DNA of 64,000 bases, from assembly GCA_910587425.1 (NCBI GenBank), contig CAJUKU010000003.1:62001-126000 (forward strand), written 5' to 3'. This document shows, in pieces, positions 1-9,071 of the stretch (the first letter of the stretch is position 1; each line of letters starts with the position of its first letter). Origin of the DNA: an uncultured Muribaculaceae bacterium (GTDB lineage: Bacteria; Bacteroidota; Bacteroidia; Bacteroidales; Muribaculaceae). A program made the translations under genes and the position numbers. Below the pieces are notes generated by a model. The model was not told the DNA's origin. It was given only the letters and a program-made list of their open reading frames with translations, and searched no databases.

Positions 1-138
1 GACAGCTCCGCCATCGTGCATGTCGGTAGCGTCCATCTGGGTGTAACCACCATAACCGATCTGTATCTCAGGTGACTGTGCCGAAGCTCCGAATGCTACG
101 CCTGCAGCGGCGATGAGTGCAAGAAAAAGTTTTTTCAT
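1..138 (-). CDS. Secreted protein, N-terminal fragment (gene runs off the window)
   Basis: Only the first 46 codons are inside the window, and the rest lies beyond base 1. The start is an ATG at 136-138 read leftwards. The first 20 residues form a classical signal peptide: MKK, a run of hydrophobic and alanine residues, then an ASAQ cleavage site. The mature part begins with alternating polar and aromatic residues rich in Gly and Tyr, which is compatible with the first strand of a small outer-membrane beta-barrel, but too little is visible to assign a family. It is divergent from ybaK. No TAnnTTTG box was found for it. Confidence 0.7.
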   Translation of the reverse strand, partial: MKKLFLALIAAAGVAFGASAQSPEIQIGYGGYTQMDATDMHDGGAV

Positions 139-257
139 AAATGAATGATGTTGAATGTTAGGTTATGAACTTGCCATGCCGCAGCACGAAAACGTCTGCA
201 TCAGGGCGTTTTACCTAAAAAACACCGCAGGCGCCGGAATTGTTGCGGCGAAATTAG

Positions 258-265
258 TAACTTTG
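258..265 (+). promoter_or_regulatory. -7 promoter element for ybaK, implying a leaderless or nearly leaderless mRNA
   Basis: TAACTTTG matches the Bacteroidetes -7 consensus TAnnTTTG exactly and ends only five bases before the ybaK ATG at 271. Transcription should begin at or very near the start codon. No good -33 TTTG lies at the usual 19-22 bp spacing, which lowers confidence. Confidence 0.5.
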
Positions 266-270
266 TCGGC

Positions 271-777
271 ATGAAAGGAATCCAGAAGACAAATGCGGCG
301 CGTCTGCTCGACCGTGCGGGCATAGCATACACGCTTATCCCATACCCGGTTGACGAGGAACATCTCGATGCCGGACATATCGCGGAAACGCTTGGCGAGG
401 ACATAAACCGCGTGTTCAAGACCATAGTGTTAAGAGGCGAACGCACGGGTCTTTTCGTGTGTGTTGTGCCCGGGAATGCTGAGATCGACCTCAAGAAGGC
501 GGCACGCGCGGCATCCGACAAGAAAGCAGACCTGATAGCGATGCGCGAGTTGCTTCCCCTCACCGGTTACATACGCGGCGGTTGTTCGCCCGTCGGGATG
601 AAAAAACCGCTGCCTACATATTTCCACTCCACGGCTCCGGATTTTGAGGAGATATATGTCAGTGCCGGTCAGCGCGGGCTGCAGTTCCGCATTTCGCCCA
701 CGGCGCTTATAGATTATGTAGGCGCCACGGTGACCGATCTGATCAAGGATTCTGAAACGGAGGAAGCTGAGCAATGA
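271..777 (+). CDS. ybaK: YbaK-type aminoacyl-tRNA deacylase
   Basis: This 168-residue protein belongs to the YbaK/EbsC family. It hydrolyses mischarged Cys-tRNA(Pro), and possibly Cys-tRNA(Cys), in the cytoplasm and so protects translation fidelity. The whole length fits a single editing domain (family members are about 155-165 aa). Seen directly are the conserved lysine segment FKTIVLRG near residue 49 and the family loop GGCSPVGMKK at about 103-112, followed by the DYVG tail. The stop overlaps the aroC start (ATGA, 774-777), so ybaK, aroC and the radical SAM gene are probably cotranscribed from the promoter at 258-265. YbaK and its relative ProXp-ala are hard to separate by eye; the GGCSPVG loop favours YbaK. 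Confidence 0.9.
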   Translation: MKGIQKTNAARLLDRAGIAYTLIPYPVDEEHLDAGHIAETLGEDINRVFKTIVLRGERTGLFVCVVPGNAEIDLKKAARAASDKKADLIAMRELLPLTGYIRGGCSPVGMKKPLPTYFHSTAPDFEEIYVSAGQRGLQFRISPTALIDYVGATVTDLIKDSETEEAEQ

Positions 778-1850
778 ATACATTCGGTGAAATATTCCGC
801 CTGACGACGTTCGGAGAGTCGCATGGTGCCGCTGTCGGTGGAGTGATCGACGGCATGCCCGCCGGTGTGAGGATAGATCTTGATGCCGTGCAGAAGGAAC
901 TTGACCGGCGGCGTCCGGGGCAGTCGGATATTGTGACGGCACGCGCCGAGAATGACCGCGTGCAGATATTGTCGGGACTGATGGATGGAGTGACCACCGG
1001 AACCCCGATAGGATTCATGGTAGCCAACTCGCAGCAGCGTTCTGCTGATTATGACACACTGCGCGACCTGTTCCGCCCCTCGCACGCTGATTATACTTAT
1101 ACTGAGAAATATGGTCTGCGCGACCATCGCGGCGGGGGGCGTTCGTCGGCACGCGAGACGATCTCGCGGGTCGTCGGCGGTGCTTTCGCCCGTCAGGCGC
1201 TCGCACTGTCGGGCGTTGCAATAACGGCATACACTTCCCAGGTGGGAAATATCAAGTTGCCCGGCAGCTATGATGACTATGATCTTGCCGCTGCCGAACT
1301 CAATGCCGTGCGCTGTCCGGATGCGGCGGTGGCGGAGCAAATGGAGGAACTGATACGCGACGTGAAGCGTGACGGTGACACCGTAGGCGGAGTGGTAAGC
1401 TGCGTGATAAGCGGCTGTCCCGTCGGGCTTGGAGATCCGGTGTTCGGCAAGCTCCATGCACGCCTTGCCGCCGCGATGATGGGGATCAATGCCGCCCATG
1501 GATTCGACTACGGCATGGGATTTGACGGAGTGGGACGGCGTGGCTCAGAGATGGCTGACCTGTTCACTACCGATGCTTCCGGGAGGGTCAGGACTCTGAC
1601 AAACAATTCAGGAGGCGTGCAGGGCGGCATCTCGAACGGTGAGGATATATATTTCCGTGTGGCTTTCAAGCCTGTAGCAACCCTGCTCCGTGAGATAGAG
1701 ACCATTGACAAGGAGCATCGTCCGACGACTGTAAAGGCGCGCGGGCGACATGATCCGTGTGTGCTCCCGCGTGCGGTTCCTATCGTGGAGGCTATGGCGG
1801 CAATGACGGTGTTTGACGCCATGCTGCTCAACCGCACTTGCCGGATATGA
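774..1850 (+). CDS. aroC: Chorismate synthase
   Basis: AroC converts 5-enolpyruvylshikimate-3-phosphate to chorismate, the last step of the shikimate pathway, using reduced FMN. The 358-residue length is normal. Three family signatures are visible: GESHG at residues 14-18 with the catalytic His17, HRGGGRSSARET from His118 onward, and the GRRGSEM/NNSGG region near residues 255-285. The start ATG overlaps the ybaK stop by four bases, and the C-terminus overlaps the following radical SAM gene by 13 bp. This implies translational coupling within a three-gene operon. Nothing looks damaged. Confidence 0.97.
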   Translation: MNTFGEIFRLTTFGESHGAAVGGVIDGMPAGVRIDLDAVQKELDRRRPGQSDIVTARAENDRVQILSGLMDGVTTGTPIGFMVANSQQRSADYDTLRDLFRPSHADYTYTEKYGLRDHRGGGRSSARETISRVVGGAFARQALALSGVAITAYTSQVGNIKLPGSYDDYDLAAAELNAVRCPDAAVAEQMEELIRDVKRDGDTVGGVVSCVISGCPVGLGDPVFGKLHARLAAAMMGINAAHGFDYGMGFDGVGRRGSEMADLFTTDASGRVRTLTNNSGGVQGGISNGEDIYFRVAFKPVATLLREIETIDKEHRPTTVKARGRHDPCVLPRAVPIVEAMAAMTVFDAMLLNRTCRI

Positions 1851-2731
1851 CCAAGCCATACCGTGATTTTGCCGACTTCCTTTCGGAGCATTTCGAGGGG
1901 AAGGTGCAGAAACTTGCCATAAATGCCGGACTTTCATGCCCGAACCGTGACGGTACACTCGGACGTGGCGGGTGCACCTACTGCGTGAACAGCTCGTTCA
2001 ACCCTGCGTATTGCAGGGCGGAGTCGGGGGTGAGCGCACAGATAGAGCGTGGCAAAGAGTTCTTCGCCCGTAAATATCCGACTATGCGTTACCTTGCATA
2101 TTTTCAGGCTTACACCGGCACCAATGCTCCGGTCAGCCGCCTCATGGAGCTATATTCCGAGGCTCTCGCTGCTGACGGTGTGGTGGGTCTGATAATCGGC
2201 ACGCGTCCGGACTGTATGCCTGACCGGTTGCTTTCAGAGCTGCGGTCGCTTGCCGCCGGGGGCACGTTCGTGATGGTGGAATATGGTGCGGAGAGCTCGC
2301 ACGACGCCACGCTGCAGTTGATAAACAGATGTCATACCTGGCAATGCACCTGCGACGCAGTGCGCCGTACAGCCGACGCCGGCATTCCTGTCGGGCTTCA
2401 TCTTATCAACGGTCTGCCGGGCGAGGATGAGGAGATGATTCTCCGCACGGTCGATGCTCTGAATATGCTACCTGTCGATGTGGTGAAGTTTCATCAATTG
2501 CAGTTGCTGCGTGGCGCCCGGCTTTCGGAGCAGGTGGCGCGCGGTGAGCTGAGTGTTGCGGAATGGAGTGCGGATGAGTATGTCGACCTGTGCTGCAGGA
2601 TAGTGCACCGGCTGCGTCCTGATATCGCGATAGAGAGGTTCGTCTCGCAATCTCCTGACGATCTGTTGATAAGCCCGAGGTGGGGATTGAAAAACTATCA
2701 GTTCACCGACCGGTTGCGTGCACGGCTTTGA
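1838..2731 (+). CDS. Radical SAM protein, YhcC / TIGR01212 family
   Basis: This 297-residue protein carries a radical SAM cysteine motif of the YhcC type: Cys34, then GRGGC with Cys46, and Cys49 (C-x11-C-x2-C). It should bind a 4Fe-4S cluster and S-adenosylmethionine. Further family features are the GTRPDC segment, the GLHLINGLPGE loop and the VKFHQLQ strand. The reaction is not established from the sequence; relatives are distantly similar to the Elp3 radical SAM domain. It overlaps aroC by 13 bp, so it is cotranscribed with ybaK and aroC. The C-terminus ends FTDRLRARL just before a T-rich stretch. Confidence 0.88.
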   Translation: MPDMTKPYRDFADFLSEHFEGKVQKLAINAGLSCPNRDGTLGRGGCTYCVNSSFNPAYCRAESGVSAQIERGKEFFARKYPTMRYLAYFQAYTGTNAPVSRLMELYSEALAADGVVGLIIGTRPDCMPDRLLSELRSLAAGGTFVMVEYGAESSHDATLQLINRCHTWQCTCDAVRRTADAGIPVGLHLINGLPGEDEEMILRTVDALNMLPVDVVKFHQLQLLRGARLSEQVARGELSVAEWSADEYVDLCCRIVHRLRPDIAIERFVSQSPDDLLISPRWGLKNYQFTDRLRARL

Positions 2732-2744
2732 TTTTTTTGAGGGG

Positions 2745-2781
2745 TTGATTGGTAGACTCAATGAAAATAGTTGTACCTTTG
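2745..2781 (+). promoter_or_regulatory. Promoter for the TonB receptor gene
   Basis: TACCTTTG at 2774-2781 matches TAnnTTTG, and a TTG at 2749-2751 lies 22 bp upstream, close to the usual spacing. Predicted transcription start is near 2788, giving a leader of about 80 nt before the ATG at 2870. Confidence 0.6.
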
Positions 2782-2869
2782 TGGCTCTTTCCGGCATGGG
2801 TCTTTTCTGCCGGTAATGAAGTAAGAAAAAACGTGTTTGGCACAATCTGACTAATTTAGACACATTTCG

Positions 2870-5158
2870 ATGAAATTAAATAGATTCTACATACCGGTAA
2901 TCATTTCTGCCGCGATATTTTCTGCTGCGGGCGATCTTCATGCCTCGGTGGCAGATGAGGATTTCGGGCTTGCGCCGGGCGATAATGATTCGGTGCGTGT
3001 GCTCTCGGAAGTATTCGTCACCGCGATCAAGCATGCTGATGAGCTTACTTTCCTGCCGCAGGCATCGACCGTCGTCGGCGAGAACCGTGTGCAGCGGCTC
3101 GGTATTGTGGCGATAAAAGGGATGAGCGAGATTGCTCCCAACTTCTACATCCCCGGATATGGTTCGCGAGCCACATCGAGCATATATGTGCGCGGTATAG
3201 GTTCGCGTATGGATCAGCCTGTTGTAGGATTGAATGTAGACAACGTGTCGTTTCTGAATAAGGATGCCTACGACTTCGACCTGCCCGACATCTCACGCAT
3301 CGAGGTGGTGCGCGGTCCGCAGAGCACCCTGTACGGGCGGAACACCATGGCGGGTGTGATCAACATCTACACGCTCTCGCCTTTCGATTTCACCGGACAG
3401 CGCGTTATGGCTGAGACGGGTAATGGTCCGATAATGCACATGAGCGTGTCGCAGTACGCCATGCTGCGCGATGATCTCGGCATGAGCATAGCGGGACATT
3501 TCTATTACAACGGTGGCTTCTTTAAAAACAACTGGCGCGGATATGACGCCGACAAGGAGAAGGGTGGCAGTCTGCGATGGAAGACGGAATGGCGCTCACG
3601 CTCCGGACTTCGTCTGGAGAACACTGCATCGTTCTCACTCGGCAGAACAGCCGGATACCCCTATGAGTATGATGCCTCGGGAGAGGTGAACTATAATGAT
3701 ACCTGCTTCTATCGGCGCAATATTTTTGCCGACGGGCTGACACTGAAGTGGAAAGCAGGAAATGTGGAGATGTCGAGCATAACCGGAGTGCAGTATATCG
3801 ACGATAATCTGACACTCGACCAGGACTTCCTGCCGCTCGACTACTTCACTCTCTCGCAGCGCAGACATGAATGGAACGTGACGCAGGATTTCATAGCCCG
3901 CGGCACGGCGGCGTCCGGACGCTACAAGTGGCTCGGAGGTGTTTACGGATTCTACCGCCACACTGACATGGATGCGCCGGTCAACATGAAGCAGCACGCT
4001 ATAGAGCGGCTTATAATTGATAATGTGACCCAATCAGGTGCGCCGGTAGGTATAGAATGGGACACACCGGAGTTTGAGATTGCGAGCGACTTCCGTTTCC
4101 CGGTCTATGGACTGGCGGCTTATCATCAGAGCGATCTGACGCTGGGTCGGGTGACGCTCAGTGCCGGCATCCGTCTTGATTACGAGCGGACGGCATTGAA
4201 CTATAACAGCCATACCGCTACCGGTTTCAATCTGATGAGTACGAGAGATCCGGCTAACCCGGTACTGATCCGGCACATACCTATAGAGATAGATGAGAGC
4301 GGTAAGTTGCACAAGTCATATCTTGAACTGTTGCCCCGCTTCACCATGTCGTACGCCCTGCCCGGACGTGAGCAGGGGAGTGTGTATGCATCGGTCTCTA
4401 AAGGCTACAAAGCGGGTGGATATAACTCGCAGATGTTCAGCGATGTTGTGATGCAGCGCATGATGAGTAGCATGGGTGTGGCTGAGCAATATGAGGTAGG
4501 TGATATAATAACGTATCGTCCGGAGTACAGCTGGAACTATGAGGTGGGCGGTCACTTCACGGCTGCAGGCGGAAGATTCGGCGCGGATGTGGCTTTGTTC
4601 TGGATTGAATGCCGCGACCAGCAGATCACATCATTCCCGGCAGGTACCACAACAGGACGCATCACTTCCAACGCCGGACGTACCCGCAGCCAGGGAGTTG
4701 AACTTCAGTTGCGCTATGCTCCTGACTCGCACTGGCGTCTGAACGCCTCATACGGCTATACGCGTGCGCGTTTCCGCCAGTTTGCCGACGGTATGGCAGA
4801 TTACCGTGGCAACAGGGTGCCTTACGCTCCGTCAAATACCCTGTTCGCAGAGGCTGCATATACCTGGCACGTCAACCGTTGGATCGAAAATGTGACCTTT
4901 GATGCTCATGTGCGTGGCATCGGCGATATATACTGGGACGAAGCAAATACCGAGCACCAGAAATTCTATGCCCTGCCGGGTGCATCCATAGAGGCTCGCC
5001 GCGGCTGGCTGTCGCTGAAAATCTGGGGTGAGAATCTCTCATCGACGCGCTACAAACTGTTCAGTTTCACTTCGATGGGGAGCCGTTTCTCACAGCGTGG
5101 CAATCCGTTGACATGGGGTGTGACGCTGCGCATGGCGTTCGGCACCACCAAGCTTTAA
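2870..5158 (+). CDS. TonB-dependent outer-membrane receptor
   Basis: A 762-residue active-transport receptor of the outer membrane. It has an N-terminal signal peptide (cleavage after about residue 25), then a plug domain. The plug contains SEVFVTA near residue 46, SSIYVRGIGSR, and the RIEVVRGPQSTLYGRNTMAGVINI signature at about 140-165. A 22-strand-type barrel follows and ends in the terminal strand TWGVTLRMAF. There is no N-terminal carboxypeptidase-regulatory domain and no adjacent susD, so it is a classical receptor of the siderophore/cofactor type rather than a SusC. The substrate cannot be read from the sequence. A lipoprotein gene follows 55 bp downstream and may be its partner. Confidence 0.92.
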   Translation: MKLNRFYIPVIISAAIFSAAGDLHASVADEDFGLAPGDNDSVRVLSEVFVTAIKHADELTFLPQASTVVGENRVQRLGIVAIKGMSEIAPNFYIPGYGSRATSSIYVRGIGSRMDQPVVGLNVDNVSFLNKDAYDFDLPDISRIEVVRGPQSTLYGRNTMAGVINIYTLSPFDFTGQRVMAETGNGPIMHMSVSQYAMLRDDLGMSIAGHFYYNGGFFKNNWRGYDADKEKGGSLRWKTEWRSRSGLRLENTASFSLGRTAGYPYEYDASGEVNYNDTCFYRRNIFADGLTLKWKAGNVEMSSITGVQYIDDNLTLDQDFLPLDYFTLSQRRHEWNVTQDFIARGTAASGRYKWLGGVYGFYRHTDMDAPVNMKQHAIERLIIDNVTQSGAPVGIEWDTPEFEIASDFRFPVYGLAAYHQSDLTLGRVTLSAGIRLDYERTALNYNSHTATGFNLMSTRDPANPVLIRHIPIEIDESGKLHKSYLELLPRFTMSYALPGREQGSVYASVSKGYKAGGYNSQMFSDVVMQRMMSSMGVAEQYEVGDIITYRPEYSWNYEVGGHFTAAGGRFGADVALFWIECRDQQITSFPAGTTTGRITSNAGRTRSQGVELQLRYAPDSHWRLNASYGYTRARFRQFADGMADYRGNRVPYAPSNTLFAEAAYTWHVNRWIENVTFDAHVRGIGDIYWDEANTEHQKFYALPGASIEARRGWLSLKIWGENLSSTRYKLFSFTSMGSRFSQRGNPLTWGVTLRMAFGTTKL

Positions 5159-5213
5159 TGTATCGGTGAAGTTGTTACGAACCATTTCACTGAGGTGTTG
5201 TTTTTAATGAAGT

Positions 5214-6080
5214 ATGAAAAGAAATTCACTATTTATATGGAGCGTCGCACTGGCGACGTCGGGATTGTTCAGTTCTTGTGGCGGCGGTGAGGATCCTCAG
5301 GCAAAGCTTATAGAGGCTATAACCCCCTCGTCGTTCAGTTACGTGGTTGATTCCGACGGCGTGGGACGTGTGTTTGCAGGCCCGACCTATCGTATAACTT
5401 TCGATGACGACAAGAAGACCGCCAGCATCAGCATGGAGAATGTCCGCTGGGATGACAATATGCAGCCGGCAAGCTTCGGCTACAGTGACGTTGCCTGGAA
5501 ATTCAACCCGGCAAACGATGCCCGCGTGATCGATGCCGACATGGTGCTTCCTGATGCCAACGGCGAGCCGGAGATCACCGATCTTGATGTCGTGATGTAC
5601 GATCCGGTGGAGTGTGGCAACGGATTGCTGCTGACCGGGCTGTCGGTGAGCTATACAGCTCCGGGCAACTACAGGGTGACTAATGTGCCTTACCGCACGA
5701 TATTCATAGGATCGACCGAGACTGTCGACGGGCGCGACAATACCTCGTTTGTCAGCACCGATATAATCTACTCCGTCGATATCGACCCGAACAGGCTTGT
5801 GGCGGCTATGAAGATGCAGAATGTAGCTTTTGCCGAGGGAATGCCTATCATAGACATGGAGCTTGGACAGCTTACGGTAATTCCTGTTGACGGTGGCTAT
5901 GAATTGCTTGGTTCTGACATAGTTCCTTCTGTCAGTGGTACGCCCTACGAGCAGTTCAAGGTCACGGGTCTGCACATGAAGGTCAACCTTCAGGGTGAGT
6001 CCGAGCTCGCATTCGACTGCATGGGTGACGCATATCACGTCACGGCATATTTCGAGGCTACATACGGCGACGGTCATTGA
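5214..6080 (+). CDS. Lipoprotein with two related beta-rich repeats, function unknown
   Basis: The 288-residue product starts with a lipoprotein signal (LFSSC, Cys22) and is otherwise beta-rich. The region around residues 60-85 (Y-x-I-T-F-D then M-E-N-V) closely resembles that around 185-210 (Y-S-V-D-I-D then M-Q-N-V). This suggests a tandem duplication of one domain of about 120 residues. No family could be named with confidence; a calycin-like fold is possible but unproven. It lies 55 bp after the TonB receptor on the same strand without an intervening promoter, so it is probably cotranscribed and may present or capture the same ligand. That role is inference. Confidence 0.75.
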   Translation: MKRNSLFIWSVALATSGLFSSCGGGEDPQAKLIEAITPSSFSYVVDSDGVGRVFAGPTYRITFDDDKKTASISMENVRWDDNMQPASFGYSDVAWKFNPANDARVIDADMVLPDANGEPEITDLDVVMYDPVECGNGLLLTGLSVSYTAPGNYRVTNVPYRTIFIGSTETVDGRDNTSFVSTDIIYSVDIDPNRLVAAMKMQNVAFAEGMPIIDMELGQLTVIPVDGGYELLGSDIVPSVSGTPYEQFKVTGLHMKVNLQGESELAFDCMGDAYHVTAYFEATYGDGH

Positions 6081-6085
6081 TCTGA

Positions 6086-6111
6086 CCGTGTGCTGCTGAC
6101 AGCACTTACGG
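6086..6111 (+). terminator. Hairpin after the lipoprotein gene, possible terminator
   Basis: CCGT-GTGCTG, loop CTGA, CAGCAC-TT-ACGG forms a stable stem, but no T-tract follows directly. It could end the TonB receptor transcript or be an mRNA 3' stabiliser. Confidence 0.35.
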
Positions 6112-6207
6112 ACATGCGTCGGCTTGGCGCTACGGGTGTCCGTTCCGGCGTCTATGCCGATAGCCCTGAGGGGTGGGGAATTTTCTGTACTTTTTTGTCG
6201 TTTCATG

Positions 6208-6239
6208 CTGCATCAGAAGCAAAAAAATACGTATATTTG
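6208..6239 (+). promoter_or_regulatory. Promoter of the nuo-atp-nuo cluster
   Basis: TATATTTG at 6232-6239 is a perfect TAnnTTTG element. The upstream element is weak (CTG at 6208-6210, 21 bp away). Predicted start near 6246 gives a leader of about 118 nt before nuoA. The 283-bp gap 6081-6363 holds this promoter and the preceding hairpin; a 73-codon ORF across it has no recognisable protein character. Confidence 0.6.
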
Positions 6240-6363
6240 CAACATGAAACGGCCTACGGTTTTTAGGTTGACTGTGTGTCGGCGCGCTATTGCGCTGACG
6301 CATAATTCGTTCGCTATGTCGCAGGCTGCCATTGACGAGAAGTAATAGACAGAAAACAACACT

Positions 6364-6732
6364 ATGGTATTGTTAACGATTCAAAACTCAACGCTCGCTA
6401 TTGCCGCAGCCCTTACGGGTATCGGTCTGGTGGCGCTCGCGTTGTGGATTGCGGGGTTGATATCTCCGCGCTCATTCAATCCGCAGAAAGGCGAGGCCTA
6501 CGAGTGCGGAATCCCGACCCGTGGCGAAAGCATGGCTCAGTTCAAGGTGGGCTATTATCTCTTCGCTATCCTGTTTCTGATGTTCGACGTGGAGTGTGTG
6601 TTCCTCTTCCCTTGGGCTGTGCGCGTCAAGGAGCTCGGAGGAGCCGGTCTGCTGAGCATCGCTATCTTCTTCATCATTTTGGTGCTGGGTCTTGTGTATG
6701 CCTGGCGGAAAGGAGCGCTTGAATGGAAGTGA
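6364..6732 (+). CDS. nuoA: NADH-quinone oxidoreductase subunit A
   Basis: NuoA is a small membrane subunit of respiratory complex I, at the junction of the membrane arm and the quinone-binding module. The 122-residue protein has three hydrophobic segments (about 10-32, 60-82 and 88-110). It also has the conserved loop YECGIPTRGES at about 41-51, whose Cys and Glu are hallmarks of the family, and the FDVECVFLFPWA segment. It opens the cluster and overlaps nuoB by 10 bp. Confidence 0.96.
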   Translation: MVLLTIQNSTLAIAAALTGIGLVALALWIAGLISPRSFNPQKGEAYECGIPTRGESMAQFKVGYYLFAILFLMFDVECVFLFPWAVRVKELGGAGLLSIAIFFIILVLGLVYAWRKGALEWK

Positions 6733-7331
6733 CCACAAAGAGCATGCCCTACGAGGCGTGGAAAGACAACGAGTATATAGAATCGCTCATCAATGAGCTT
6801 CAGCAGAACGGCACGAATGTTATCGTGGGTTCGTTTGATAAACTTATCAACTGGGGTCGCTCGAACTCTCTGTGGCCGCTGACTTTCGCAACAAGCTGCT
6901 GCGGCATCGAGTTCGTTTCGCTCGGCGCGGCACGTTTTGATATGGCACGTTTCGGATGGGAAGTGGCGCGTTCGTCGCCCCGTCAGGCAGACTTTATCAT
7001 GGTTGCCGGTACGATCGTTCACCGCATGGCTCCTGTGCTCCGCCGTCTGTACGATCAGCTTGCTGAACCCAAGTATGTGATCGCAACCGGTGCCTGCGCC
7101 GTGTCGGGTGGTCCGTTCAAGAAATCTTATCATGTGGTCATGGGTGTCGACAAGATAATACCTGTTGACGTTTATCTCCCCGGATGTCCGCCGCGTCCCG
7201 AAGCTATGATCTATGCGATCATGCAGCTCTCACGCAAAATCAAGGTGGAGCGCTTCTTCGGTGGCGTAAACCGTCAGCAGAAGCAGGAGGAGTTCCTGCG
7301 CGAGCATCCGATAGAAGGTGTCGACGATTGA
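6723..7331 (+). CDS. nuoB: NADH-quinone oxidoreductase subunit B
   Basis: NuoB carries the terminal 4Fe-4S cluster N2, which hands electrons to quinone. All four ligands are visible: the tandem Cys59-Cys60 in TSCCGIEF, Cys125 in GACAVSGG, and Cys155 in LPGCPPRP. The 202-residue length is usual. The upstream ATG at 6723 overlaps the end of nuoA and is chosen because it preserves the typical N-terminus. A 60-bp spacer precedes nuoCD. Confidence 0.97.
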   Translation: MEVTTKSMPYEAWKDNEYIESLINELQQNGTNVIVGSFDKLINWGRSNSLWPLTFATSCCGIEFVSLGAARFDMARFGWEVARSSPRQADFIMVAGTIVHRMAPVLRRLYDQLAEPKYVIATGACAVSGGPFKKSYHVVMGVDKIIPVDVYLPGCPPRPEAMIYAIMQLSRKIKVERFFGGVNRQQKQEEFLREHPIEGVDD

Positions 7332-7391
7332 CAGCCGGCACACACATATTTAATATAGAGTAAAAGACACAAGAAAAACCAATCATAAAGT

Positions 7392-9014
7392 ATGGCAGAG
7401 ATTCAGCAACGGATAGCCGGGCTCTTCCCCGAGGCTACATTCGAGGAGGGCGACATCCTCACCGTAGGCATCCCTGACGCAAAGTGGCATGATCTCGCGC
7501 TCGCCTTGCGCGACCAGCTCCACTTCGACTACCTTATAACCATCGTCGGGATGGACTGGGTGGAGACACTCGGTTGCGTCTACTACCTCGAGTCGACATC
7601 CGACCATACCCGCATAGCAGTCAAGGTCACCACCACCGACCGCGAGAAGCCGATGCTGCACAGCATCGCTGACCTTTGGAGCATCGCAGGAATCTACGAG
7701 CGCGAGGTCTATGACTTCTTCGGCATCATATTCATCGGCAACCCCGATATGCGCCGCCTGTTCCTGAGCATTGACTGGAAGGGCTTCCCCCTGCGCAAGG
7801 ATTACGACGAGAATCCTGACGTGAATCCGGTTCCGACCGACAACGAACGTCAGAGCGATTTCACGGATACATACGTTGAACTTCCCGACGGAACAGTGGA
7901 GAAACGCGAGGAGCGTGTATTCCAGCCTGATGATTTCGTGGTAAACATTGGTCCGCAGCATCCGGCAACCCACGGCGTGCTCCGTTTCCGCACCGCTGTC
8001 GACGGCGAGACCATAAAGAAGATCGATGTCTACATGGGCTACATACACCGTGGCATCGAGAAAATATGCGAGAAGCTCACATATCCCCAGACTCTCCATT
8101 TCATGGACCGTATGGACTACTTCTCAGCGCATCCCTACCACCACGGTCTCTGCATGACCATCGAGGAGGCTGCCGGCATCGAGATCTCACGCCGCGCACA
8201 GGTGATCCGCGTGCTCATGGATGAGCTTTCGCGTATCGCGTCGCACTGCCTGTTCATCGGAACTTTCTGCATGGACCTTGGCGCAACGACAATGCTGTTC
8301 TACACACTCCGCGTGCGCGAGCAGATTCTTGACATAATGGACAAGACCTGTGGCGCCCGCATGACCTTCAACTATGAGTGCATAGGCGGTGTCATGCAGG
8401 ATCTCGCTCCTGACTTCGTGCAGGATGTCAAGGCTCTCCTTGCTGTGATTCCGCAGAATGTTAAGGAATACAACAAACTTTTCACCGGCAACGTGATCAC
8501 CAAGAACCGTATGGAGGGTGTAGGCGTGCTCTCGCACGAAGATGCTATCTCATGGGCTGTTACAGGTCCTTCGGGTCGTGCGTCGGGCTGGGCTTGTGAC
8601 CAGCGAAAGGCTGCACCCTACAGCATCTACTCCGAGCTCGACTTCGAGGAGGTGGTGCGTCATGAAGGCGACTCCATGGCACGTTTCAAGGTACGCATGG
8701 ACGAGATCGTGCAGAGCGCGCGCATTATCGAGCAGCTTATCGACAATATCCCCGAAGGTGAATATTGCGTGAAGGTGCCCAAGGTGCTCAAACTGCCTGT
8801 AGGTCACTGGTTCCGCACCGTGGAGGGTTGCCGCGGCACATTCGGCGTTTATCTCGAGAGCGATGGCACGGTCAATCCGTACCGTATCAAGCTCGTTCCG
8901 CCGAGCCTCAACGCAGCCGCAGTGGTCGATCACATAACCCGCGGTAACAAGATCGCCGACCTCATCACGATCGGTGGCTCGCTTGATTACATCGTGCCCG
9001 ATATGGACCGATAA
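7392..9014 (+). CDS. nuoCD: NADH-quinone oxidoreductase fused subunits C and D
   Basis: A 540-residue natural fusion of two peripheral-arm subunits. Residues 1 to about 150 are NuoC (30-kDa subunit), with the signature EREVYDFFGI followed by RRLFLSIDWKGFPLRKDY. Residues about 175-540 are NuoD (49-kDa subunit), starting at GPQHPATHGVLR, with the YMGYIHRGIEK and EGCRGTFG motifs that shape the quinone pocket beside cluster N2. NuoCD fusions are known in Bacteroidetes and enterobacteria. It ends in IVPDMDR, the normal C-terminal hallmark of NuoD, so it is complete. Confidence 0.97.
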   Translation: MAEIQQRIAGLFPEATFEEGDILTVGIPDAKWHDLALALRDQLHFDYLITIVGMDWVETLGCVYYLESTSDHTRIAVKVTTTDREKPMLHSIADLWSIAGIYEREVYDFFGIIFIGNPDMRRLFLSIDWKGFPLRKDYDENPDVNPVPTDNERQSDFTDTYVELPDGTVEKREERVFQPDDFVVNIGPQHPATHGVLRFRTAVDGETIKKIDVYMGYIHRGIEKICEKLTYPQTLHFMDRMDYFSAHPYHHGLCMTIEEAAGIEISRRAQVIRVLMDELSRIASHCLFIGTFCMDLGATTMLFYTLRVREQILDIMDKTCGARMTFNYECIGGVMQDLAPDFVQDVKALLAVIPQNVKEYNKLFTGNVITKNRMEGVGVLSHEDAISWAVTGPSGRASGWACDQRKAAPYSIYSELDFEEVVRHEGDSMARFKVRMDEIVQSARIIEQLIDNIPEGEYCVKVPKVLKLPVGHWFRTVEGCRGTFGVYLESDGTVNPYRIKLVPPSLNAAAVVDHITRGNKIADLITIGGSLDYIVPDMDR

Positions 9015-9071
9015 TCCGCAGTCAGCTAATAAATCATAAAAGAAATAACCGCAACACAGAGATTATAAGTC

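Noticed and set aside
5229..6206. 325-codon minus-strand open frame
   Set aside because: Opposite the two-repeat lipoprotein; His/Arg-rich low-quality translation. The forward frame has a signal peptide and lipobox.
6124..6345. 73-codon open frame before nuoA
   Set aside because: It spans the nuo promoter, has no family features, and the predicted transcript starts in its middle.
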